Assembly: GCA_000433515.1 (NCBI GenBank)
Contig: FR891105.1
Span: 1 to 8,820, forward strand
DNA length: 8,820 nucleotides
DNA from: Candidatus Colimorpha enterica
GTDB taxonomy: Bacteria > Bacillota > Clostridia > Oscillospirales > CAG-272
Direction: 5' to 3'
Shown: positions 1 through 5,088 of the stretch, piece after piece
How positions within the stretch are numbered: position 1 is the stretch's first letter
Layout of the letters: the number at the start of each line of letters is the position of its first letter
Made by a program: the position numbers and the translations under genes
The notes under the pieces: model-generated
What the model was told of the DNA's origin: nothing
What the model saw: the letters and a program-made list of their open reading frames with translations, nothing else
Databases searched by the model: none

Positions 1-549
1 AAATGCCGAAACGCTCCCGTCCGGGACATATTTTGTAAATGCCTGCTGGGACAGCATTGTCAGCCCCTCGGCAAAAAGACATCCGACAAGCAGAAAAAAC
101 GCCCCGGCGGTGAATTTTCCCGTGGTATTCCTTGAGTCACGGATAAGAAGAAAAGCCGATACAAAGAACAGCGCAAGCCCCACGCACTGCACAGCACTCA
201 CCGGGATGCCGAAAAACACACCTGCGATTATCGGAATGAGAATCCCGGCGGTCGAAAATATCGACGACACGCTGACCGTTCCGGTTTTCAGACACATTAT
301 CCCGCAGTAGCCGGAGACGGAAAGCATCACCCCTGAGCAGAGGCTGATAAGCAGCCCCGCCGCACCGAGACCGAAGCCGTTTCCGGAAATCAGCACAAGC
401 ATAAGCCCGAAAGCCGCCGATATCGCGTTTCTGTATGCACCGTAGACAAGCACCGTCGGGATGTTCTTCACCTCATTGCTTGCCATCTTATTGAAAACCG
501 CCTGAACCACGCGGAACAGGAGGATTATCGAAATATATAAAGCTGCCAA
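1..549 (-). CDS. DMT/EamA-like membrane transporter, N-terminal part (cut by window edge)
   Basis: Read leftward, this is an open frame of 183 codons that runs off the left edge, so the C-terminal part is missing. The protein starts MAALYISIILLFRVVQAVFN and is strongly hydrophobic, with about six predicted helices (near residues 3-20, 40-58, 65-85, 92-112, 114-134 and 144-163). The stretch TGTVSVSSIFSTAGILIPII followed by a short Gly/Phe helix resembles the end of an EamA half-domain in the drug/metabolite transporter superfamily, so a small-molecule permease at the cytoplasmic membrane is inferred; the substrate is unknown. The start is taken as TTG at 549-547 because AAAGGA (563-558) lies 8 bases upstream. 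An in-frame GTG at 591-589 lies upstream of the proposed -10 box and would not be transcribed. It is divergent from the LacI-type gene and probably controlled by it. Confidence 0.72.
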   Translation of the reverse strand, partial: MAALYISIILLFRVVQAVFNKMASNEVKNIPTVLVYGAYRNAISAAFGLMLVLISGNGFGLGAAGLLISLCSGVMLSVSGYCGIMCLKTGTVSVSSIFSTAGILIPIIAGVFFGIPVSAVQCVGLALFFVSAFLLIRDSRNTTGKFTAGAFFLLVGCLFAEGLTMLSQQAFTKYVPDGSVSAF

Positions 550-581
550 TTTGTTTTTCCTTTCGCGGATATCCGACGATA

Positions 582-610
582 ATGATATCACGCTTTCCGG
601 ACTTTTTCAA
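582..610 (-). promoter_or_regulatory. Promoter of the leftward transporter gene
   Basis: On the minus strand TTGAAA (610-605) is followed after exactly 17 bases by TATCAT (587-582), each differing from the sigma-A consensus at one position. The predicted transcript starts near 575, giving a short leader before the TTG start at 549. This promoter placement is the main reason for rejecting the upstream GTG start. Confidence 0.6.
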
Positions 611-621
611 GGGCGGCGGCT

Positions 622-664
622 ACGAAAATTTTTCGTAATGCTTGCATTACGTCCCCGGTCGGGG
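622..664. promoter_or_regulatory. Cluster of three inverted repeats, candidate LacI-type operators
   Basis: Three perfect inverted repeats lie almost end to end. ACGAAAA-T-TTTTCGT covers 622-636, CGTAATGC-TT-GCATTACG covers 634-651, and CCCCG-GT-CGGGG covers 653-664. The middle one is an 18-bp palindrome containing the -35 box of the rightward promoter, where a repressor would block polymerase. The third fills the spacer up to the -10 box. The cluster is next to a LacI-family gene, so autoregulation together with control of the divergent transporter is the natural reading. Which repeat is bound is not known. Confidence 0.6.
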
Positions 665-670
665 TATAAT
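642..670 (+). promoter_or_regulatory. Promoter of the LacI-family regulator gene
   Basis: TTGCAT (642-647) and a perfect TATAAT (665-670) are separated by 17 bases. The -35 element sits inside the 18-bp palindrome at 634-651, and the spacer is filled by the palindrome at 653-664, so occupancy of either site should compete with RNA polymerase. Confidence 0.75.
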
Positions 671-700
671 TGATAGCAGTACAGACAGGAGAAAACGGAT

Positions 701-1663
701 ATGGCAGGTATGACACTTACAAAGCTCGCGAAGCTGGCAAACGTATCGGTCTCAACGGCATCTAAGGCTTTTTCGATGAGCCCCGAGGTGAATTCCGAGA
801 CACGCGAAATGATATTTGACAAGGCGCGGGAGCTGCGGTGCTTCAAGCAGTTTTTCAGCGCGAAATACCCCCGGCTTGTCGTTGCCGTCATCTGCCCGGA
901 GCTTGAGAGCCGGTACTATTCCGGTGCGGTCGGAGGGCTGCGCACGGCGCTTGAGGCGCGCGGGTGCGAAATAACCGCTGCGGCATCGGGTTTTTCCGCG
1001 AAAAGGGCAGCTGAGCTTGTCTCATATTATGAAAACTATGCCGACGCCGATGCGGTCATATCCTTTGAGGAGCTTCCGGAAAGGGCATGGAGGCACGAGA
1101 TACCGGTCATCGGGCTCTGCCGGAGCGCTTTTTCCGCCGATGTCAGGATCTTAACCGACTGTAACGGCGCGATAAAGAAGCTGACCGACGGCTTTTTACG
1201 TTCCGGAATAAAAAAGATCGGCTTTATCGGAGAGGTGAGGACAGCAATGAAAGCCGCGGCATTCCGCGAGGCTCTCGGAGAAAGCTATGACCCGGCATTT
1301 GTCTCGGTGACAGAGGAGCGGTTCGAGAAGGGCGGATATCTTGCCGCTGACAGGCTTATCTCGTCGGGGAACCTGCCGGAGGCGGTGATCTGCGCCTACG
1401 ATTACATGGCATACGGCGCAATGCGGCGTTTTAAGGACGCGGGGCTTGAAATTCCTTCCGACATTCTTGTCGCCGGGATGGACGACCTTGACGAGTCGGC
1501 ATATTATATCCCCAGCCTGACCTCTGTTGACATGAGGAGCGGCGAAACGGCAGAGCTTGCCGCCGAAGCGCTGTTCCGGCTGATCCGGGGGGAGAAGGCG
1601 GAGAATGCCGTTTTACCCGCCGCAGTCGTTGCCCGCGAATCGACCGGAAATACCGTGATATGA
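701..1663 (+). CDS. LacI-family transcriptional regulator
   Basis: A 320-residue protein of normal length for the LacI/GalR family. Residues 5-24 (TLTKLAKLANVSVSTASKAF) are the family helix-turn-helix, followed by the helical remainder of the headpiece to about residue 47. From about residue 58 comes a periplasmic-binding-protein-like sensor domain: VVAVICPEL strand, GIKKIGFIGE near 169-177, PEAVICAYDYMAYGAM near 226-241, then the family-typical VAGMDDLDESAYYIPSLTSVDM near 257-278 and a final ARESTG. The ligand is not predictable, though sugars or nucleosides are usual for the family. The start at ATG 701 is set by AGGAG (687-691) 9 bases upstream; ATG 710 would be too far away. The linker between headpiece and sensor (RELRCFKQFFSAKYPRL) looks shorter than usual and lacks the common PN..A..L hinge-helix pattern. 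It lies divergent to a transporter and 134 bp ahead of the DUF3737 gene, both plausible targets. Confidence 0.93.
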   Translation: MAGMTLTKLAKLANVSVSTASKAFSMSPEVNSETREMIFDKARELRCFKQFFSAKYPRLVVAVICPELESRYYSGAVGGLRTALEARGCEITAAASGFSAKRAAELVSYYENYADADAVISFEELPERAWRHEIPVIGLCRSAFSADVRILTDCNGAIKKLTDGFLRSGIKKIGFIGEVRTAMKAAAFREALGESYDPAFVSVTEERFEKGGYLAADRLISSGNLPEAVICAYDYMAYGAMRRFKDAGLEIPSDILVAGMDDLDESAYYIPSLTSVDMRSGETAELAAEALFRLIRGEKAENAVLPAAVVARESTGNTVI

Positions 1664-1696
1664 GCGGAAAAGCGGGACAAATGCGGTTTTTATCGG

Positions 1697-1726
1697 TTGA
1701 CATCCGACCCTTGTATGAGGTATAAT
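1697..1726 (+). promoter_or_regulatory. Consensus sigma-A promoter for the DUF3737 gene
   Basis: A perfect TTGACA (1697-1702) and a perfect TATAAT (1721-1726) are separated by 18 bases. This is the strongest promoter in the window. Transcription would start near 1733, giving a leader of about 65 bases. It shows that the DUF3737 gene does not rely on read-through from the regulator gene. Confidence 0.82.
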
Positions 1727-1737
1727 ATATCTGACAT

Positions 1738-1750
1738 TGCAACACTTGCA
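1738..1750. promoter_or_regulatory. Inverted repeat TGCAA-CAC-TTGCA at the start of the DUF3737 transcript
   Basis: A perfect 5-bp inverted repeat with a 3-base centre lies about 12 bases downstream of the -10 box, covering the expected start of transcription. The position suits an operator. The half-site differs from the palindromes upstream of the LacI-type gene, so binding by that regulator is only a guess, and a 5-bp arm can occur by chance. Confidence 0.3.
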
Positions 1751-1797
1751 GAAATGATAAAATGAGAACACGGTTCAATTCGGAAGGAATAAACACA

Positions 1798-2679
1798 ATG
1801 AAGGAAATAAAACGGCAGAATTTCTCCGGAGAGCGCGCGCTTTTCGCCACCGACGGTGCGGTCATAACCGAATGCATCTTTGCCGACGGCGAATCGCCCC
1901 TCAAGGAGAGCAGAAATATAGAGCTTTACTGTGATCTTTTCAGGTGGAAATACCCGCTCTGGTACTGCAATAACGTTAGGATGGAAAACTGCACCCTGTT
2001 CGACACGGCGCGCGCCGGGATTTGGTACACGAGCGCGCTGACGGTGAAGGACACTGTGATTGAGGCGAAAAAGACCTTCCGCCGCTGTGACGGGGTGGTG
2101 CTTGAGAACGTGACGATGACCGATGCCGGGGAGACGCTCTGGGACTGCCGGAACGTGGAAATGAAAAACGTCTCGGCAAAGGGCGACTACTTCGCGATGA
2201 ACGCGGAGAATTACGCAGTCGACGGGCTGACGCTTGTCGGGAATTATTCCTTTGACGGAGCGAAGAACGTCATCGTCAGAAATTCAAAGCTGATGAGCAA
2301 GGACGCGTTCTGGAACAGCGAGAACGTCACGGTTTATGACTCGTTCATCTCCGGAGAGTATCTCGGCTGGAATTCGCGGAATCTGACGCTTATAAACTGC
2401 ACGGTGGAGAGCCTTCAGGGGCTTTGCTATATCGAAAACCTCGTTATGAGGAGCTGCAGGCTGATAAATACCACCCTTGCCTTTGAGTACGCAGATGCGG
2501 ACGCGGAGGTGACAGGCAAAATCGACAGCGTTTTCAACCCCTCGTCCGGAAAAATCTCGGCTGACAGGATAGATACGCTTATAATCCAGCCGGAGAGGAC
2601 CGACCCGGAAAAGACGGAAATCGTCTGTGATGACATCGGGGAGAGGCTTTCACGACCGGAGTGGGAGTCGGGGGACTGA
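1798..2679 (+). CDS. DUF3737 family beta-helix protein
   Basis: A 293-residue protein starting MKEIKRQNFSGERALFATDG. The family is recognised by conserved stretches such as GESPLKESRNIE, KYPLWYCNNV, AGIWYTSALTVKDT, AGETLWDCRNVEMKNV, GNYSFDGAKNV, KDAFWNSENVTVYDSFISGEYLGWNSRNLTLINC and LAFEYADADAEV. About ten copies of an N-[VIL]-x-[VIL]-x-[ND]-x-x-[VIL] unit recur with anchor positions near residues 40, 59, 80, 99, 119, 138, 157, 176, 195 and 214. That 19-20 residue period is expected of a right-handed parallel beta-helix. There is no signal peptide or membrane helix, so it is probably cytoplasmic. The molecular function of the family is not established. The start ATG at 1798 follows GGAAGGA (1782-1788) with a 9-base gap; an in-frame ATG at 1762 lacks a good binding site and would add 12 residues absent from the family pattern. 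The gene has its own consensus promoter just behind the LacI-type gene. Confidence 0.88.
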   Translation: MKEIKRQNFSGERALFATDGAVITECIFADGESPLKESRNIELYCDLFRWKYPLWYCNNVRMENCTLFDTARAGIWYTSALTVKDTVIEAKKTFRRCDGVVLENVTMTDAGETLWDCRNVEMKNVSAKGDYFAMNAENYAVDGLTLVGNYSFDGAKNVIVRNSKLMSKDAFWNSENVTVYDSFISGEYLGWNSRNLTLINCTVESLQGLCYIENLVMRSCRLINTTLAFEYADADAEVTGKIDSVFNPSSGKISADRIDTLIIQPERTDPEKTEIVCDDIGERLSRPEWESGD

Positions 2680-2739
2680 GTTTTTGCTGACTTGGGCTTC
2701 CGTTTGCCGCGCAGTGGAAATACAACAGATTGAGGTATA

Positions 2740-2825
2740 GGTTTTCGAAACCGTTATGCAGCTTAATGCTTGGTAACGCGCTGCAGTTGCAGGCAGCTGC
2801 ACACCTCATCACCGCCTGCCGGCGG
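2740..2825. other. Intergenic stretch with short inverted repeats
   Basis: Between the DUF3737 stop (2679) and the palindromic element (from 2838) there is no credible reading frame. Short perfect inverted repeats are visible: GGTTT-TCG-AAACC (2740-2752), TGCAGC (2757-2762) with GCTGCA (2780-2785), and CCGCC (2812-2816) with GGCGG (2821-2825). None is followed by a T tract, so none is a convincing terminator. No clear promoter for the downstream aminotransferase is seen here. Confidence 0.35.
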
Positions 2826-2837
2826 AGCTTCTCCTCA

Positions 2838-3000
2838 AGGAAGCGATGATTAAATGAGGTGGTGCAGATTCGGTGCAGATTTTTTCGTATGCGACGACGA
2901 AAAACACCGGCAGTACTTGACGTACGGCGGGTTTTTCGACCGGAAGCAGACGGGAGAAGATGCGCCGGAGATGCGCTGCCGAATTAATCAGCGATTCCTC
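2838..3000. repeat. Palindromic intergenic element, MITE-like
   Basis: The two ends are imperfect inverted repeats: the left arm AAGGAAGCGATGATTAAAT (from 2837) matches the reverse complement of the right end (2982-3000) at about 15 of 19 positions. Inside, GGTGCAGATTCGGTGCAGAT on the left (2861-2880) faces a degenerate copy on the right, CGAAAAAC (2898-2905) faces GTTTTTCG (2931-2938), and GTAC (2913-2916) faces GTAC (2922-2925). All are centred near 2919, so the whole segment can fold into one long interrupted hairpin. The 9-bp sequence TCCTCAAGG occurs directly repeated at 2832-2840 and 2996-3004, like a target-site duplication, although it overlaps the arms. There is no coding capacity. 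Non-autonomous mobile origin is inferred. It lies 41 bp upstream of the aminotransferase start. Confidence 0.55.
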
Positions 3001-3040
3001 AAGGGGAAGCCTTTCTGAAAAAAACAAGAGAGGTACCGCA

Positions 3041-4210
3041 ATGAAATACGATTTCAACACCCCGATCGACCGGAGGGAGACCGACTCGCTGAAGTGGGAC
3101 GTCGGCGAAAACGAGCTTCCCATGTGGGTTGCCGATATGGACTTTGAAACCGCTCCGGCGGTGAAGGAAGCCGTCATGAGGCGCGCCGCGCACGGGATAT
3201 ACGGCTACACCCTTATCCCGGACAAATGGTATGATGCCATAACCGGATGGTGGAGAGAGCGTCACGGCTTCATGCTCGACCGCGACTGGCTCTGCTTCTG
3301 CACCGGGGTCATTCCTGCGATATCAAGTGCTGTGAAGCGCGTCACGAACGTCGGGGACAGGGTCGTCCTTCTCACTCCCGTATACGATATTTTCTATCAC
3401 TCGGTTGAAAATGCCGGCAGAACCGTGCTTGAAAGCCGGCTGAGCTACCGGAACGGGGAGTATGACATCGATTTTTACGACCTTGAAAAGAAGCTGTCCG
3501 ACCCGCTCTGCACGATGATGATACTCTGCAACCCGCACAACCCGGTCGGGAAGATATGGACTCCCGACGAGCTTGCCGACATCGGCGAGCTCTGCCGCAG
3601 GCACGGGGTGACGGTGCTGTCGGATGAGATACACTGCGACCTGACCGACCCCGGCTTCGGCTACACGCCGTTTGCCTCGGTCTCCGAGGACTGCCGCGAC
3701 AACAGCATCACCTGCATAGCGGCAAGCAAGGCATTCAATCTCGCCGGGCTTCAGTCGGCGGCGGTGATAATTCCCGATGAATTTCTGCGTGCAAAGGTGG
3801 TGCGCGGGCTGAACAGCGACGAGGTCGCAGAGCCGAACTGCTTTGCCGCTGTCGCTGCTGCCGCGGCATTCGGAGAAGGCGGCGAATGGCTTGATTCTCT
3901 CCGCGGATATCTTGCGGAGAACAAGAAGGCGGCGTTTGACTTTGTCGCGGAAAATCTTCCGGAGATAACCCCGGTCATGCAGAATGCAACGTATCTCCTC
4001 TGGCTCGACTGCGGAAAGATCACCGACGACGCGGAAAAGCTCGCAGATTTCATAAGAAAAAATACCGGGCTTTACATCTCGGCAGGAAACAAGTACCGCG
4101 GAAACGGTAATCTGTTCCTCCGGATAAACGTCGCCTGCCCGAAAGAAACCGTCATGCGCGGGATGAAGCTGCTCCGCGACGGGATAAGGGCTTTTGAAAA
4201 AGAAAACTGA
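3041..4210 (+). CDS. MalY/PatB-type PLP-dependent aminotransferase (putative C-S lyase)
   Basis: A 389-residue fold-type I PLP enzyme of full length for the MalY/PatB subgroup, starting MKYDFNTPIDRRETDSLKWD and continuing ELPMWVADMDFETAPAV, which is diagnostic for it. Catalytic landmarks are ILCNPHNPVGKIW (161-173), LSDEIHCDL (193-201) carrying the Asp that contacts the pyridine nitrogen, ASKAFNLAGLQ (228-238) with Lys230 as the Schiff-base lysine, and FLRINVACP (359-367) with Arg361 as the carboxylate-binding arginine. All key residues are present. Family members cleave cystathionine or other cysteine S-conjugates (beta-elimination to pyruvate, ammonia and a thiol), and some act as aminotransferases; the exact substrate is undetermined. 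It should be cytoplasmic. The start ATG at 3041 follows AGAGG (3029-3033) with 7 bases between; the frame extends to 2960, but those codons fall inside the palindromic element. It ends 26 bp before a strong terminator. It may be co-transcribed with DUF3737, as no obvious promoter is seen. Confidence 0.93.
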   Translation: MKYDFNTPIDRRETDSLKWDVGENELPMWVADMDFETAPAVKEAVMRRAAHGIYGYTLIPDKWYDAITGWWRERHGFMLDRDWLCFCTGVIPAISSAVKRVTNVGDRVVLLTPVYDIFYHSVENAGRTVLESRLSYRNGEYDIDFYDLEKKLSDPLCTMMILCNPHNPVGKIWTPDELADIGELCRRHGVTVLSDEIHCDLTDPGFGYTPFASVSEDCRDNSITCIAASKAFNLAGLQSAAVIIPDEFLRAKVVRGLNSDEVAEPNCFAAVAAAAAFGEGGEWLDSLRGYLAENKKAAFDFVAENLPEITPVMQNATYLLWLDCGKITDDAEKLADFIRKNTGLYISAGNKYRGNGNLFLRINVACPKETVMRGMKLLRDGIRAFEKEN

Positions 4211-4236
4211 CCGGAATCCTTCGTTGCGGGATTCTT

Positions 4237-4264
4237 AAAGACCTCCTTCCGGGGGTCTTTTTTT
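4237..4264 (+). terminator. Intrinsic terminator after the aminotransferase gene
   Basis: A 10-bp stem (AAAGACCTCC, loop TTCC, GGGGGTCTTT, with one T-G pair) is followed immediately by further T residues to 4264. It is preceded by a smaller hairpin, GAATCC (4214-4219) with GGATTC (4229-4234). This isolates the aminotransferase transcript from the export cassette downstream. Confidence 0.88.
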
Positions 4265-4322
4265 GTGCACCGGAAGCATTCTGCCCAAAAATGCGACAGA
4301 ACCGCCCGGTATGTCTTAAATC

Positions 4323-4377
4323 CGGACAGTTTTGCTTTCTTTGACCGAAAACCGGTCATATGCCGCAGAACTGTCCG
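4323..4377. repeat. Nested inverted repeat upstream of the export-cassette promoter
   Basis: CGGACAGTTTTGC (4323-4335) pairs with GCAGAACTGTCCG (4365-4377) over 13 positions with one mismatch that would be a G-U pair in RNA. A second stem, GACCG (4343-4347) with CGGTC (4353-4357), is nested inside. The structure ends at the -35 region of the next promoter. It could be an operator, a second weak terminator (only TTTT follows) or a small dispersed repeat; the sequence does not decide between these. Confidence 0.45.
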
Positions 4378-4406
4378 TTTTCATGCGGGGAAAACCGTGA
4401 TATAAT
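4378..4406 (+). promoter_or_regulatory. Extended -10 promoter of the DUF308-MMPL cassette
   Basis: TGA-TATAAT (4398-4406) is a perfect -10 box with the TGn extension. The -35 position 17 bases upstream reads TTTTCA (4378-4383), matching the consensus at four of six bases, and the extended -10 compensates. Transcription would start near 4413, giving a leader of about 80 bases before the DUF308 start. Confidence 0.68.
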
Positions 4407-4428
4407 ACCTCCCGTAAACAAAAGAAAG

Positions 4429-4447
4429 CCGGTATACGCAATACCGG
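4429..4447 (+). promoter_or_regulatory. Hairpin in the 5' leader of the export cassette
   Basis: CCGGTAT (4429-4435) and ATACCGG (4441-4447) form a perfect 7-bp stem with the loop ACGCA. It lies in the expected untranslated leader, just upstream of the AAAGGAGG sequence at 4453-4460. It may stabilise the message or bind a regulator. It is not a terminator because no T tract follows. Confidence 0.5.
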
Positions 4448-4465
4448 AAAACAAAGGAGGAAATC

Positions 4466-4489
4466 ATGGGATATCCCATGAGGAATTGA
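4466..4489 (+). CDS. Putative 7-codon leader minicistron (MGYPMRN)
   Basis: The best ribosome binding site in the leader, AAAGGAGG (4453-4460), is 5 bases ahead of an ATG at 4466 that is out of frame with the DUF308 gene. It opens the frame MGYPMRN, with TGA at 4487-4489, two bases before the DUF308 ATG at 4492. The ATG and first codons lie in the perfect palindrome CATGGGATATCCCATG (4465-4480). Termination next to the downstream start would allow translational coupling. Alternatively the strong site may simply load ribosomes that use 4492. No product function is implied. Confidence 0.35.
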   Translation: MGYPMRN

Positions 4490-4491
4490 TC

Positions 4492-5085
4492 ATGCGTTCG
4501 GTTGCACCTATGAGAACCGCGAAGATCGGTTACATCATTATTTCAACAGCACTCTGCGTGCTCGGAGTACTGCTTATCGCAGTCCCGGGTTTTTCGGTAT
4601 CTATGCTCGGGATCGTTTGCGGGATAACGCTTATCGTGTTCGGCTGTGTGAAGCTGACCGGGTATTTCTCCCGCGACCTTTACCGCCTTGCGTTTCAGTA
4701 TGACCTGACATCGGGAATCGTGCTTATCGCTCTCGGCGTGGTAATGCTCGTCCGTCCCGGAAGTCTTATGACCTTCATCTGCATAACGCTCGGACTGTTC
4801 ATCCTGACCGACGGGCTGTTCAAGCTGCAGATAGCGATGGATTCAAAGCGGTTCGGCATCAGGGAATGGTGGCTGATTCTGGCGCTTGCCGTGATAACCG
4901 GGATCTGCGGGCTTCTGCTCATGCTCCGTCCCGGCGAGGGCGGCAGGGTCATCATGGTCATGCTCGGCATCACGCTTATCTCGGAGGGTGTGCTCAATCT
5001 CGGCACCGTGTTGACGGCGGTCAGGATCATCAAAAACCAACAGCCCGACATCATTGATGTTGAGTATGAGGAAAGAAAGGACTAA
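4492..5085 (+). CDS. DUF308/HdeD-like six-helix membrane protein
   Basis: A 197-residue integral membrane protein with about six helices (near 11-31, 36-56, 70-88, 92-112, 125-145 and 152-172) and a charged cytoplasmic-type tail, DVEYEERKD. Each pair of helices carries the same unit, GVLLIAVPGF, GVVMLVRPGS and GLLLMLRPGE, each followed by a helix ending in G-V/L-x-K/N-L. This threefold internal repeat is typical of the DUF308/HdeD family. HdeD is linked to acid resistance in enterobacteria, but the role in Clostridia is unknown. The start at ATG 4492 is chosen because AGGA (4481-4484) lies 7 bases upstream and because the upstream frame to 4360 runs through the promoter. It is followed after 3 bp by the MMPL gene, so the two are almost certainly one operon, and it may be an accessory subunit of that transporter. 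Confidence 0.82.
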   Translation: MRSVAPMRTAKIGYIIISTALCVLGVLLIAVPGFSVSMLGIVCGITLIVFGCVKLTGYFSRDLYRLAFQYDLTSGIVLIALGVVMLVRPGSLMTFICITLGLFILTDGLFKLQIAMDSKRFGIREWWLILALAVITGICGLLLMLRPGEGGRVIMVMLGITLISEGVLNLGTVLTAVRIIKNQQPDIIDVEYEERKD

Positions 5086-5088
5086 GCA

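Noticed and set aside
110..310. Plus-strand 66-codon frame at the left end
   Set aside because: It is antisense to the transporter, lacks a binding site, and its translation has no recognisable features.
589..591. Upstream GTG as the start of the leftward transporter
   Set aside because: It lies upstream of the proposed -10 box (587-582), so it would not be in the transcript; TTG at 549 has a well-spaced AAAGGA.
629..641. Similarity of TTTTTCGTAATGC (629-641) to TTTTTCGTATGC at 2881-2892
   Set aside because: The match is short, with a one-base gap, and flanking sequences do not align, so shared origin with the palindromic element is not supported.
1431..1904. Minus-strand frame overlapping the regulator end and the DUF3737 start
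   Set aside because: It crosses a perfect plus-strand promoter and two well-supported genes, and its Arg/Ser/Pro-rich translation resembles no family I know.
2655..2690. Possible terminator after the DUF3737 gene (AGTC-GGGG-GACT then TTTTT)
   Set aside because: The stem is only four pairs and is separated from the T tract by GAG; too weak to call.
2960..3040. N-terminal extension of the aminotransferase to ATG 2960
   Set aside because: The added residues (MRRRCAAELISD and on) are encoded by the palindromic element and are not part of the MalY/PatB family start; ATG 3041 has a good binding site.
4360..4491. N-terminal extension of the DUF308 protein to ATG 4360
   Set aside because: The extension would be translated from DNA holding the inverted repeat, the -10 box and the leader hairpin; the transcript should begin near 4413.
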